Notes: generated by a model from the sequence alone, not told the origin. A stretch of DNA of 10,498 bases from Thermoguttaceae bacterium (GCA_017454585.1 JAFTCU010000106.1:1-10498), one strand, 5' to 3'. Shown: positions 1 through 7,854, numbered from the stretch's first letter. Numbers and translations: made by a program.

Positions 1-3000
1 ATCGTCGTCCGGCCCGCCGTAGAAGAATTTCGGATTTCCCGACCCGGCGCGGGCGGCGTACGTCCATTCCAGGTCGGTCGGGAGGGCGCAGACCAGGCCG
101 CTCTCAGAGCCGAGCCGCTGCGTCAGCCACTGGCAGAATTGCTCGGCGTGCTCGCACGAGACGCGAATGACCGGCTGCTCGTCGCCGTCGGTCTGGAATC
201 CCCGGTCCTCCAGACTGAACAGAAGGAAGTCCGAAAACTCGTACCGGCTGTCGTGTTTCGGGTCGAAGGCGTGGAACTGCGCGTTGGTCACTTCCGTTTT
301 GCTCATCCAGAACCCGCCGACCGGCTGACCGTTGAGCGTCCCGCGGGGGACGTAAACGAATTCGATCTTCTCGCCGTTCGGGAGCGCGACCGAGCGGGTT
401 TTCTGACCGTCGAACGCTTCCAGAAGCGTGACCGCCGGCGCCGGCCGATTCGGTTCGTGCGCCTTCAGCCCGGCGTCGATTTTCTCTTTCGGCGGAAGAA
501 CCGGTTTGATCTCCCCGGGAACGTAGGGGTTAAAAATCCCTTCCTGATTCTGAACCACGCCGCTGTACATCTCACGGAGTTCTTCCCGAAGCCGTGCCAG
601 ACGGTCGGTGCGCTCGGGGCCGCTGATCTCGATCCACGTCCCGTGGAACGGCGTGTTCATATCGACCCAGGTCGTCAGCCGGTCCCAGTCCTCCGGCGAG
701 AGCATTTCCGCCACGCCGTAATGCCCGGCCGGGTCGTTCCGCAGTGTCTGGAAAAGGCGCGTCGTCGAGACGTGGAACTCCCGCGGCGAAAGCAGATGGG
801 CGTCCGATTCAATGGTGTGGCCGCGAACGAACCGGCGCAGATTCATGTAGGAATTGGAAAAATGCGCGGCTTGCCCGTAGTATTCCGACCCGGTTTTGAT
901 GGGAAAATCGTCCGTGTTTTCGAGCGAAAACGTCTCTGGAACGGCTGCCAGGGCCGGGGCGTTGGGGTCGCGGTGCCCGGTGTGGCACGCCACGCAGTAT
1001 TTATCCAGGACGGGCTGAACTTCCCGCCGGAACGAGAAACCACGCATCGGGCCGTAAAACGGCGTGATCTCCAAGGCCGGCCGGTTTCCCGCAAGCGTTC
1101 GTTGACGGACGGGCGCAAGGCTCGTGTTCTGGTGGCACCCGACGCACGAAACGACCTCGCCAGGCATGGCCGTGAACCACGACCGCATGAGCTGCAGGGC
1201 CGCGCCGTTTTCGTCGAGCGGCTGAATGGCGATCGGGACGTTGGCCGGAACGGCGAAGTGCGCCGAGCCGTCCGCTTCCACCGGCACGGTCCCCAAAACG
1301 GCACGAATGTCCCACGGCCCGTCCAGACCGACGCGGTCCACTTGGCCGCCCATACCGTGGTACGAGTAATTGTAGGTGAAAAGCCTCAGCTTCTTGACCT
1401 CGCCGCGGCGGATCCCCTTCAGGCCGGGGCCGGTGTAAATGTCGGCCAGAAAGACCGTCGCGGTCTTGTTTTCCGGGTCGGTCCGGTCGGCGATCGCCGG
1501 CGGGATCGGCGTTTTCTGCACCGGGACCGGCTCCAGCATCGCAAATCCCGGCTGCTCGTACAGAAGGACGAAATTATCGAAAACGTCCACGAGGTAGATC
1601 CCCCATTTCGCGGACGGGGACGGTTTGCAGGCCGTGACGACGTATTTGTCCGAGAGCGGCGCCGGGTGCAGGAACTTCGGCCACGAGTCACCCGTCAGAC
1701 CGTCTTTCAGGACCGCCTCGACTTTCTTCCCGCGCTGGCCGATCCGCTGGACTGCGCCGTCGGCCTCGAAATCGCTGATCGACGTGTCGAAAAGCACCAG
1801 CTCCCCGGCCCGCGCGACGTCGTGATGCCCCACCACGACCGCGTAGAACCGGTTGGCGTTTCCCGGCGTGGGCTTCGCGTTGAACATGCAGTTGGGCCAG
1901 TACGAGTTGCTCCCGTAGTAGCTCACCTGGTTCGTCCCGTCCGGGTTCATCGTGAAGAGAAGCCGGTAAAACGCGTGCGGCGTGTCGGTGTACTCCCAGC
2001 GCAAATACATGATCCGCCCGTTCGGCATGACAGTCGGGTTCCAGTTGTGCTCCTGATCGAAGGTCAGCTGACAAATGCGCCCGTCCGGGTGGCGGACGTA
2101 CGTATTTGTCACGTGCGACGACCCGCGGACACACGGCACGCCGACCATCGGGGCCGTGGAGGTGAAGATGATCCGGCCGTCGGGGAGGTAGCAGGCGTCG
2201 TAATTATCGACGTCCGGGTGGTCGATCGTCGGGATTTTGCGCGGTTCTGCGGTTTTCAGGCCTGCGAGCGTTTCCTCCGTCACCGGGATCTCGAAGAGCT
2301 GCCAGCGGCCGTTCCCGCCGTCTTTTTCAAGGTCCGGCCTGGAAAACATCAGGCGGTCGGCGTTGAAATGAAGGTCCAGCTCGCCGACGTACTCGTCGCT
2401 TTGCGGCCGGTACACAGTTTTCACGTCTCCCGGCCCGGGAACGGCCTGAGCCGAAACCGGGATCGCGACGATCTCGTTCCCGTATCCGGTGTGGCTCAGG
2501 CTGGAATTGCTCGACCAGTTGGCGGGGAGGCCCAGATTCTTTTCGGAGCGCCGGATCGCGAGGATCGTCCGGACGTTTTTCAGCGCGGGGTTTTCGAGCA
2601 GCGCCCGGCGTTTCAGCGAGTCCAGCTGGTCAAACCGGGCTTCCTGCTTTAAGGCCGTGGACGCTTTTTCCAGCTCCGTCAGTTCGTCGAGGTACTTCTG
2701 CCCGTTGACGTATTCCTGCGGGTACGACTCCATCAGGTCGCGGATCGCCAGCTTCAGCGACTCGGCCTCGTGCGCAAAATCCCGCTCCATTGCTGCGATC
2801 TGGCGGTCGTTCAGCTGAGCGTTCGGCTCGTAGGGCGTCAATTCCACCCATGCCGCCGGGGTCTGGAGGTAGTTCAGGGCGTTCGAAGTAAATTGGACCA
2901 GATTCCTGAAAAAGACGTTTCTGGGGTCGGAGAAGCACGTCAGCCGCCAGCCGGACGTGACTATTCGGCCCTTTCCCAGCGCGTACTCCCAGATCGGCTT

Positions 3001-3567
3001 TTCGTCGCCCGTTGCGGACGCCGCCAACAGAGTTCCACCGCGGGGCTGGATCGCGTGGAAGTCGGAAAACGCGGAGTAGCCGCCATCGGAGAAGTAAACC
3101 GCCGCCCGATTTTGCCCGTGCGGGTTTCCTCGCTGCAAACCACGAAAAACCGGATGGACGCCGTTTTTCATCGGCAGCGGAATGACTGCGGCCAGCGTGT
3201 GGTCATGCCCCCCGGCCAACTGACGCGGCAAGACGGTTTCCAGCCCGAACTGGTTGAGCGCGGGCCACGACGCCCCGGTCAGAAAAAGCCCTCCGCCTTG
3301 CTCGACGAACGCTTTGATCTTCGAGGCGTCCGGGTCCGAAAGGGCGTACTTCTCCGAATCGCCAAGATGGATCCACAAAACGGAGACTTCCGCCAAACCG
3401 TCGGCCGTCACTTCCTGAAAATCCGGGAAGAGCGTCTTCCCCAGTGTCAGGGCGGCCTGGTATTCCGGACCGTCCTGAGCCGTCCGAAGTAGTGCCGGGC
3501 TTTTCGCCCAGACTACGGTGGAACTTAAAAAGCAGGCAGTTAGTACTAACAGGAGGAACTTTTTCAT
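1..3567 (-). CDS. Exported HZS-alpha-like multidomain protein with two CXXCH motifs and a C-terminal FGE/SUMF1-like domain (C-terminus cut off by the window)
   Basis: An uninterrupted frame of 1189 codons starts at the ATG whose last base is 3565 and stays open to base 1, so the C-terminus is missing. Residues 1-21 form a Sec signal peptide (MKKFLLLVLTACFLSSTVVWA). Residues of about 25-240 resemble a ThuA/glutamine-amidotransferase-like fold, with GGGLFLTG. About 250-325 is a long charged helical stretch. About 330-780 matches the hydrazine synthase alpha middle/PD40 propeller type, with YLPDGRIIF near 460 and a second propeller repeat near 515. C808VGCH and C858VACH are two c-type haem attachment motifs, so haem would be fitted outside the cytoplasm. 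Residues 1069-1189 begin a formylglycine-generating-enzyme-like domain, with SKTEVTNAQF and then LPTDLEWTYAARAG around W1168. Similar proteins are common in Planctomycetota, usually with no assigned function. Hydrazine synthesis itself is unlikely. The gene lies 11 bases after the dehydrogenase gene and has no Shine-Dalgarno, so coupled translation is plausible. Confidence 0.9.
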   Translation of the reverse strand, partial: MKKFLLLVLTACFLSSTVVWAKSPALLRTAQDGPEYQAALTLGKTLFPDFQEVTADGLAEVSVLWIHLGDSEKYALSDPDASKIKAFVEQGGGLFLTGASWPALNQFGLETVLPRQLAGGHDHTLAAVIPLPMKNGVHPVFRGLQRGNPHGQNRAAVYFSDGGYSAFSDFHAIQPRGGTLLAASATGDEKPIWEYALGKGRIVTSGWRLTCFSDPRNVFFRNLVQFTSNALNYLQTPAAWVELTPYEPNAQLNDRQIAAMERDFAHEAESLKLAIRDLMESYPQEYVNGQKYLDELTELEKASTALKQEARFDQLDSLKRRALLENPALKNVRTILAIRRSEKNLGLPANWSSNSSLSHTGYGNEIVAIPVSAQAVPGPGDVKTVYRPQSDEYVGELDLHFNADRLMFSRPDLEKDGGNGRWQLFEIPVTEETLAGLKTAEPRKIPTIDHPDVDNYDACYLPDGRIIFTSTAPMVGVPCVRGSSHVTNTYVRHPDGRICQLTFDQEHNWNPTVMPNGRIMYLRWEYTDTPHAFYRLLFTMNPDGTNQVSYYGSNSYWPNCMFNAKPTPGNANRFYAVVVGHHDVARAGELVLFDTSISDFEADGAVQRIGQRGKKVEAVLKDGLTGDSWPKFLHPAPLSDKYVVTACKPSPSAKWGIYLVDVFDNFVLLYEQPGFAMLEPVPVQKTPIPPAIADRTDPENKTATVFLADIYTGPGLKGIRRGEVKKLRLFTYNYSYHGMGGQVDRVGLDGPWDIRAVLGTVPVEADGSAHFAVPANVPIAIQPLDENGAALQLMRSWFTAMPGEVVSCVGCHQNTSLAPVRQRTLAGNRPALEITPFYGPMRGFSFRREVQPVLDKYCVACHTGHRDPNAPALAAVPETFSLENTDDFPIKTGSEYYGQAAHFSNSYMNLRRFVRGHTIESDAHLLSPREFHVSTTRLFQTLRNDPAGHYGVAEMLSPEDWDRLTTWVDMNTPFHGTWIEISGPERTDRLARLREELREMYSGVVQNQEGIFNPYVPGEIKPVLPPKEKIDAGLKAHEPNRPAPAVTLLEAFDGQKTRSVALPNGEKIEFVYVPRGTLNGQPVGGFWMSKTEVTNAQFHAFDPKHDSRYEFSDFLLFSLEDRGFQTDGDEQPVIRVSCEHAEQFCQWLTQRLGSESGLVCALPTDLEWTYAARAGSGNPKFFYGGPDDD

Positions 3568-3578
3568 GACGGTTACTA

Positions 3579-4745
3579 CTATCTGGCCGCAGGCCGGAGA
3601 AGGTCAGCGACGAAATCGCGCGTGTACATATCCAGGCCCCACGACGGAGCGCAGTATGCGATATTGTCCACGATTTTGTCGAACGAATCCAGCGGCAGTT
3701 CCGCCTGCGTGAACGTGATCGGCGCGCCGATGCTTTCGTACCACTTTTCCAACCGGGTGATGCCTTGCTCGATCGCGGTGTCCTCGTCCCGGCACGTTAC
3801 ACCCATGACGTTGCGCGCGAACTGGACCAGCCGGGGTTTGCAGAAGCCTTTCATCTTACGCATCCAGCACGGCATGGCGACCGAAAGCGACGCGCCGTGC
3901 GCCGTATCGTACAGGCACGACATCGAGTGACCGATCAGGTGCGCGGGATAGACGGCGTTCTCGACCCCCGCCAGAAGCAGACCGTTCCACGCCATCGTGG
4001 AGGCCCACATCATATTGGCGCGGGCGTCGTAGTCCGACCCGTCCGCGACACAGCGGGTAGTGTACTCCATGACCGTCCGCATCAGCCCCTCGGCGTAAAC
4101 GTCCTGAACCGGCGTTTCCGGGTCCGAGTTGGTGATATACCCCTCGACGATGTGCGCGAAAATGTCCACGCCGGCGAAAGCGGTGTACTTCGGCCCCAGC
4201 GAGTACGTAGCGGTTGGGTCCAGGATCGAAACCTTCGGCATGAGGCAGGGGACGATGAGACCAAGTTTCTGCTGGGTCTGCTCGTTGGTGATGACCGTGC
4301 CGCCGTTCATTTCAGTACCGGTAGCCGCAACGGTCAGAACGTCGCAAAGCGGGAGCGCCTTTTCGGGTGTCGCCTTACCGCTGTAGAAGTCCCACACGCT
4401 GCCGTCATAAATCGCGCCCATGGCGATCGCTTTGGATTCATCGATGACGCTCCCACCGCCCAACGCGACGATCAGGTCCACGTTTTCCTGTTTCGCCAGA
4501 TCGGCCCCAGCCTGAGCGTGCGTCAGACGTGGGTTCGGGCTGACGCCGGGATACTCTACGATTTCCAGACCTGCCGCTTTGAGCGAGCCGACAACGGCAT
4601 CGTAAAGGCCGTTCTTCTTTACGGACCCGTGCCCGTAAACTAGCAGGACCTTCTTGCCGTACGCTGCGGCTTCAGGACCGATCTGCTTGATGGTGTCGCG
4701 TCCAAAAACGATTTTGACTGTGTTCTGATACGTAAAATTCTGCAT
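3579..4745 (-). CDS. Iron-dependent alcohol dehydrogenase, NADPH-dependent butanol dehydrogenase/YqhD type
   Basis: This is a complete 388-residue cytosolic enzyme, the usual length for the family. It should interconvert aldehydes or ketones and alcohols with NAD(P)H. The N-terminus (MQNFTYQNTVKIVFGRDTI) and the YGHGSVKKNG stretch near residues 37-46 are characteristic of the BDH/YqhD subgroup. The nucleotide-binding GGGS is at 96-99, followed by VIDESKAIAM. The divalent-metal ligands expected from the family are all present: D194 and H198 in GVDIFAH, H269 in PAHLIGH and H283 in DTAHG. The ATG at 4745 agrees with the family N-terminus, although no clear Shine-Dalgarno precedes it. The gene ends with TAG 11 bases before the haem protein gene on the same strand, so the two are probably cotranscribed. 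Substrate is not readable from sequence. NADPH preference is inferred from the subgroup. Confidence 0.93.
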   Translation of the reverse strand: MQNFTYQNTVKIVFGRDTIKQIGPEAAAYGKKVLLVYGHGSVKKNGLYDAVVGSLKAAGLEIVEYPGVSPNPRLTHAQAGADLAKQENVDLIVALGGGSVIDESKAIAMGAIYDGSVWDFYSGKATPEKALPLCDVLTVAATGTEMNGGTVITNEQTQQKLGLIVPCLMPKVSILDPTATYSLGPKYTAFAGVDIFAHIVEGYITNSDPETPVQDVYAEGLMRTVMEYTTRCVADGSDYDARANMMWASTMAWNGLLLAGVENAVYPAHLIGHSMSCLYDTAHGASLSVAMPCWMRKMKGFCKPRLVQFARNVMGVTCRDEDTAIEQGITRLEKWYESIGAPITFTQAELPLDSFDKIVDNIAYCAPSWGLDMYTRDFVADLLRPAAR

Positions 4746-4750
4746 GGCTA

Positions 4751-4770
4751 TTAAGTGAAAATGAACTTAA
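4751..4770. promoter_or_regulatory. Short dyad (TTAAGT-N8-ACTTAA) upstream of the dehydrogenase start
   Basis: TTAAGT at 4751-4756 and ACTTAA at 4765-4770 are perfect reverse complements separated by 8 bases. They sit 6-25 bases upstream of the dehydrogenase ATG, where an operator or 5'-UTR hairpin could act. The arms are short and AT-rich, so chance is a real alternative. Confidence 0.25.
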
Positions 4771-5059
4771 AGGAAAGGGAGACAGTGCTTTTGAGCTATT
4801 CCCAAAGTGCACTTCGATTCACGAATTCTTTGATTATACCAGAATACTTCATTTTAGAAAGAGGGGGGGAAACAGATTTGTGCAAAATGAGATTCCTGTT
4901 GTGGTCTGGCTGTTGTTCACCGCGAGGTTTTCATTGGGAATTATCTACGAGAAGGGTAAGACCCGAAAGGAACCTTAATTATATTGCCTCAATTCTCCAC
5001 TCCCAAACACCCTCTTTTGCATCTCCCTCCTTTTTTTCTGAAAATCCCCCCGGGGGGGC

Positions 5060-5088
5060 TGGACGTTTAGGGGATTTCGGTGTAAAAT
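5060..5088 (+). promoter_or_regulatory. Candidate sigma70-type promoter of purM
   Basis: TGGACG (5060-5065) matches the -35 consensus at four of six positions. TAAAAT (5083-5088) matches the -10 consensus at five of six. The spacer is 17 bases, the optimum. Transcription would start near 5095, giving a leader of about 50 bases before the purM ATG. An inverted repeat, AAATCCCC (5042-5049) with GGGGATTT (5070-5077), flanks the -35 element. Confidence 0.45.
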
Positions 5089-5133
5089 GGAGGTTTGAAG
5101 TTTTTTCTTTTCATTGGAACCCTACTATCAGTT

Positions 5134-5137
5134 GGAG
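5134..5137 (+). promoter_or_regulatory. Ribosome binding site of purM
   Basis: GGAG lies six bases before the ATG at 5144. It supports that ATG over the in-frame TTG at 5114, which would add ten residues not typical of PurM. Confidence 0.65.
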
Positions 5138-5143
5138 CATATC

Positions 5144-6220
5144 ATGGCAAAAGCAACCTACAAAGACTCTGGTGTTGATCTGGAACTGTACCGTAACGCG
5201 ATGGAACGTCTGCCGGGACTCATGGAACGGACGGAAACCCCGCGAGTCCGCCGTCTGCCTGGTGGTTTTGCCGGTATGTTCCAGCTGGACTTTGAAAAGG
5301 GTTCGCCCTTCCGCCGCAATTACGAGGACCCGGTCCTTATTTCCTGCACCGACGGCGTGGGGACGAAGCTGAAGATCGCCCAAGCCATGAACTCCCACTC
5401 GACGGTCGGGATCGACCTGGTCGCCATGAGCGTCAACGACGCCATCTGCTGCGGGGCCGAGCCGCTCTTCTTCCTGGATTACGTGGCGATGGGAAAGGAT
5501 AATCCGCCGCTTCTGGAAAAAATCGTCAGCGGCATTTCCGATGGCTGCGTTCAGGCCAACAGCGCCCTGCTCGGCGGTGAAACTGCCATTATGCCTGACA
5601 TGTACGGGCCTGACGATTACGATCTTGGCGGCTTCTGCGTCGGCGTGGCCTCGAAAAAGAATCTGATCGACGGCTCGAAGATCCAGCCGGGCGACGTGGT
5701 CATCGGCATCGCCTCGACCGGGCTGCACTCGAACGGCTTCTCACTCGTGCGCAAGGTGGTTTTCTCGTTGAGCGAGCTGAACGTTTTCGACACGATCCAG
5801 AATTCCGGCACGGAACTGGACGGGCAGCTCGTGGGCGAAGTCCTTCTCACGCCGACCCGCATTTACGTCAAGCCGGCGATGCAGATCCTGGAAAACTTCC
5901 GCGAGGCGGTTCATGGCGTGGCCCATATCACCGGCGGCGGCCTGCACGAAAATCTGGAACGGGTCGTTCCGGCTGGTTCGCGCGTGCTGATCGACCGCGG
6001 AAGCTGGACGGTCAAGCCTGTCTTCCGCTGGATCCAGAAACTCGGTGAGATCGAGGAAGACGAGATGTACCGCGTGTTCAACATGGGGCTGGGTCTTGTG
6101 ATGGTCCTCGCGGCCGACCAGGTCGAAGCGATCCGCGCCTCGCTCGACGGCATGGGCCTCGAGAACTGGGTCATCGGCAAAGTCGTCGAAGGTCAAAAAG
6201 CCGTCGTGTGGAACGATTAA
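5144..6220 (+). CDS. purM: Phosphoribosylformylglycinamidine cyclo-ligase (AIR synthetase)
   Basis: This 358-residue cytosolic enzyme closes formylglycinamidine ribonucleotide to aminoimidazole ribonucleotide using ATP, the fifth step of de novo purine synthesis. The family motifs appear in order: the start MAKATYKDSGVDLELY, DGVGTKLKIA from D70, GIDLVAMSVND at about 89-99 followed by CCGAEPLFFLDY, LLGGETAIMPDMY with GGE at 144-146, GDVVIGIASTGLHSNGFSL with the His at 195, LLTPTRIYVKP, and HITGGGLHENLERVVP. Length is close to the roughly 345 residues usual for PurM, and nothing is missing. It has its own ribosome binding site and probable promoter and is followed by a likely terminator. It therefore looks like a single-gene unit rather than part of a pur operon. 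Base composition is G+C rich like the leftward genes. Confidence 0.97.
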   Translation: MAKATYKDSGVDLELYRNAMERLPGLMERTETPRVRRLPGGFAGMFQLDFEKGSPFRRNYEDPVLISCTDGVGTKLKIAQAMNSHSTVGIDLVAMSVNDAICCGAEPLFFLDYVAMGKDNPPLLEKIVSGISDGCVQANSALLGGETAIMPDMYGPDDYDLGGFCVGVASKKNLIDGSKIQPGDVVIGIASTGLHSNGFSLVRKVVFSLSELNVFDTIQNSGTELDGQLVGEVLLTPTRIYVKPAMQILENFREAVHGVAHITGGGLHENLERVVPAGSRVLIDRGSWTVKPVFRWIQKLGEIEEDEMYRVFNMGLGLVMVLAADQVEAIRASLDGMGLENWVIGKVVEGQKAVVWND

Positions 6221-6221
6221 T

Positions 6222-6256
6222 TTAATTATGAATTGTGAATTATGAATTATGAATTA
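6222..6256 (+). repeat. Heptamer tandem repeat, consensus TGAATTA, about five units
   Basis: Read in sevens, the units are TTAATTA, TGAATTG, TGAATTA, TGAATTA, TGAATTA. The last three are identical. The block starts one base after the purM stop codon. A reverse-complement copy (TAATTCA, 6268-6274) lies just downstream, so the repeat also forms one arm of the hairpin described separately. Confidence 0.85.
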
Positions 6257-6282
6257 CGCATGGTTCATAATTCACTTTTTTT
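6235..6282 (+). terminator. Probable Rho-independent terminator of purM, built from the heptamer repeat
   Basis: GTGAATTATGAA (6235-6246) is perfectly complementary to TTCATAATTCAC (6264-6275), a 12-base stem with a 17-base loop. An alternative 11-base stem uses 6243-6253 with 6264-6274 and a 10-base loop. Seven T residues follow directly (6276-6282). Position and T tract are right for termination. The stem is unusually AT-rich, so its efficiency is uncertain. Confidence 0.6.
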
Positions 6283-6286
6283 CTAT

Positions 6287-6293
6287 AGAAAGG
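6287..6293 (+). promoter_or_regulatory. Ribosome binding site of the GAP1-like gene
   Basis: AGAAAGG is followed by seven bases and the ATG at 6301. It supports that start, and it is one of only two clear Shine-Dalgarno sequences in the window. Confidence 0.55.
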
Positions 6294-6300
6294 TTTTCAA

Positions 6301-7851
6301 ATGCCCAAAGAATTCCTTTACGGCTCCGACAAACGAATTTCCGGTTTCGGCCTGATCCTCGCCTCATCCACGGCCACGCCCGAAGAGAAAAAATGGGTTT
6401 CCGACAACAGTGTCTATACACGGATCGGAAGCCGGGAGGAATCCCCTGTTTCCTGGGCTTTTTCGCTGGCAGGGAATAATGTCTTTCTTTCCCGAAGCTG
6501 TGCGAGCGTTGATTATTCCGGGCGTCCCAGCTTTCTGGCGAGTCATCTGGAACTCAGTCAGGAGGAAACCCTCCTTTATGAAGACGGGCCGGTGTACGTT
6601 CTGAGCCGGTATCGTTTTACTCCGCAATCTTCTGATGAGGCTGGATTAGAACGGAATACCCGGCAGTTTTTGAACCGTTATGACGGCTGCCGGGAAGAAA
6701 ACTCACGCTGCGGCACGTGGCAAAGTATTCTTTACCCATTTGAACTGGATGGCCGTTCCTTTGCTGGCGCGGCAGCGCTCCTCGTTTTACGGGGAAATCC
6801 GGTTTATCTTGTTTACAGCCAGAACCAAAGAGAAGATATTTTACCCCTTTTCCGGGAACTATGGTCTCTTTTGCCGGTCACCTGCCGCTGGAAATACACG
6901 TTTAACACGTATCTTTCCAACCCGGGAATGGTTTATTCCCTGAACGGGCTTTTGAAAGAGACAGACACGACGGCTCAATTTTGTCAGTCAGGCAAAGTGT
7001 TTTATCTTGATTTGAGCACTGGAACACACAATTTTCCGGCAGAGATTTTTGAAATTTCCAACCTGTCAGGAATCGAACACTACCTGATGACCGGCAACGT
7101 GACCGAAGCGCAGACGAATTACGAGCAAACCCCTGATTTCCCGGTCCCGTGCGGTATTGTCTGGGAAGAACAAACGGGGCTTGTTCGTAAACTTCACGAA
7201 GATTTTCAAAAGGTCCAGAACGAACTTGCTGCGGAAACGTCAAGGATGAATTCTGAACTTTCAAGTCTGAAAGAAGCCAACAGCCGTTACAAAAACAGCG
7301 CTGAGCGTATGAGAAACGAGCTGACTTCTCTGGAAACGAAACTCAAAGAGGAGAATGAAAAGCAGTCGAATCTGCAGCATGCCAATGATGCTTTAACCCG
7401 TCGCAATGTGGAGATAAAACAGGAGATCGAACAGGCGCAAAATCAGTTTCAGACACTCATCACAAAATTGAACGAAGCCAGAAAAAGTTACGATGAGCTT
7501 ACAGAACAATCTCAAACATTAACAACCCGGCTTGAACAGATCCGGCAGGAAATCCAAAGTGAGTCGGGTAAGCGAGAAGAATTGAAAGCTGATATTCTGA
7601 AGAATAACGCTTTAAAAACCCAGCTTCTGAGAGACGTTAATAACTTTACAAACCAAAACGCGGAACTTCAGTCAGAAAATACCCGTTTTCGGGAGGAACA
7701 GTCCGAACTGATAAGCGACCTTCAGTTCTTGCGGACTTACTCCCAGAAAAAGAAATTACTCAAAAACCTCGATTATATCCATCGAATCAGCGGAGAGGTT
7801 CTTGAGTACGTTCAAACGATCGACCAGGAGAAGAAACTGGAACTGGATTAA
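6301..7851 (+). CDS. GAP1-N-like domain protein with a long C-terminal coiled coil
   Basis: The 516-residue product has no signal peptide or membrane segment and is probably cytosolic. Residues of about 1-110 resemble the N-terminal domain of GTPase-associated protein 1 (GAP1-N2 type). It begins EFLYGSDKRISGFGLI, has DYSGR at 71-75, then FLASHLELS and a GPVYVLSR stretch. Further on, RWKYTFNTYL with TFNTY at 200-204 fits the conserved R..TFxTY segment I recall from that family. From about residue 297 to 480 the sequence is heptad-rich with many Glu, Gln, Lys and Leu, a long coiled coil ending in a short charged tail. The usual GAP1 middle and C-terminal domains are not recognisable. GAP1 proteins occur beside TRAFAC-type GTPases in bacterial conflict systems, but no GTPase is visible here. 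The family match is from memory of motifs. G+C is lower than in purM. It ends in tandem stops, TAA then TAG. Confidence 0.72.
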   Translation: MPKEFLYGSDKRISGFGLILASSTATPEEKKWVSDNSVYTRIGSREESPVSWAFSLAGNNVFLSRSCASVDYSGRPSFLASHLELSQEETLLYEDGPVYVLSRYRFTPQSSDEAGLERNTRQFLNRYDGCREENSRCGTWQSILYPFELDGRSFAGAAALLVLRGNPVYLVYSQNQREDILPLFRELWSLLPVTCRWKYTFNTYLSNPGMVYSLNGLLKETDTTAQFCQSGKVFYLDLSTGTHNFPAEIFEISNLSGIEHYLMTGNVTEAQTNYEQTPDFPVPCGIVWEEQTGLVRKLHEDFQKVQNELAAETSRMNSELSSLKEANSRYKNSAERMRNELTSLETKLKEENEKQSNLQHANDALTRRNVEIKQEIEQAQNQFQTLITKLNEARKSYDELTEQSQTLTTRLEQIRQEIQSESGKREELKADILKNNALKTQLLRDVNNFTNQNAELQSENTRFREEQSELISDLQFLRTYSQKKKLLKNLDYIHRISGEVLEYVQTIDQEKKLELD

Positions 7852-7854
7852 TAG

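Larger units (their letters stand above)
4746..5143. other. Divergent intergenic region between the dehydrogenase gene and purM
   Basis: These 398 bases are AT-richer than the flanking genes and I see no convincing gene in them. An open frame crossing into purM exists (4755-5372) but its start portion is low-complexity and resembles no protein family I know. The region should carry both the leftward dehydrogenase promoter and the rightward purM promoter. Visible elements are a six-base dyad close to the dehydrogenase start, homopolymer runs (a G run near 4862, a T run near 5031, then C6G7 at 5046-5058) and an inverted repeat around the candidate purM -35 box. No riboswitch fold was recognised. 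Confidence 0.6.

Noticed and set aside
139..2652. 837-codon open frame on the plus strand
   Set aside because: It lies antisense to the haem protein gene, whose translation shows clear family motifs. The plus-strand product is Arg/Val-rich with no recognisable domain, typical of a shadow in G+C-rich DNA.
1..3567. True hydrazine synthase (anammox) function for the leftward protein
   Set aside because: The propeller and haem motifs resemble the alpha subunit, but similar proteins occur widely in non-anammox PVC bacteria, and no beta or gamma subunit or other anammox gene is nearby.
3765..4643. 292-codon open frame on the plus strand
   Set aside because: It is antisense to the iron-dependent dehydrogenase, whose metal ligands and nucleotide motif are all in the minus frame.
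4954..4976. Possible riboswitch-like hairpins (GGGT-AAG-ACCC, then AAGG-AA-CCTT) upstream of purM
   Set aside because: Stems are only four base pairs and no conserved riboswitch core was recognised.
5114..5143. Ten-codon upstream extension of purM from a TTG
   Set aside because: The ATG at 5144 has a GGAG six bases upstream and gives the normal PurM N-terminus.
4755..5372. Open frame crossing the divergent intergenic region into purM
   Set aside because: Its second half is purM in the wrong frame and its first half is low-complexity intergenic sequence with no family resemblance.
6222..6256. CRISPR-like array at the repeated heptamers
   Set aside because: The units are contiguous seven-base repeats with no spacers and no cas genes nearby.
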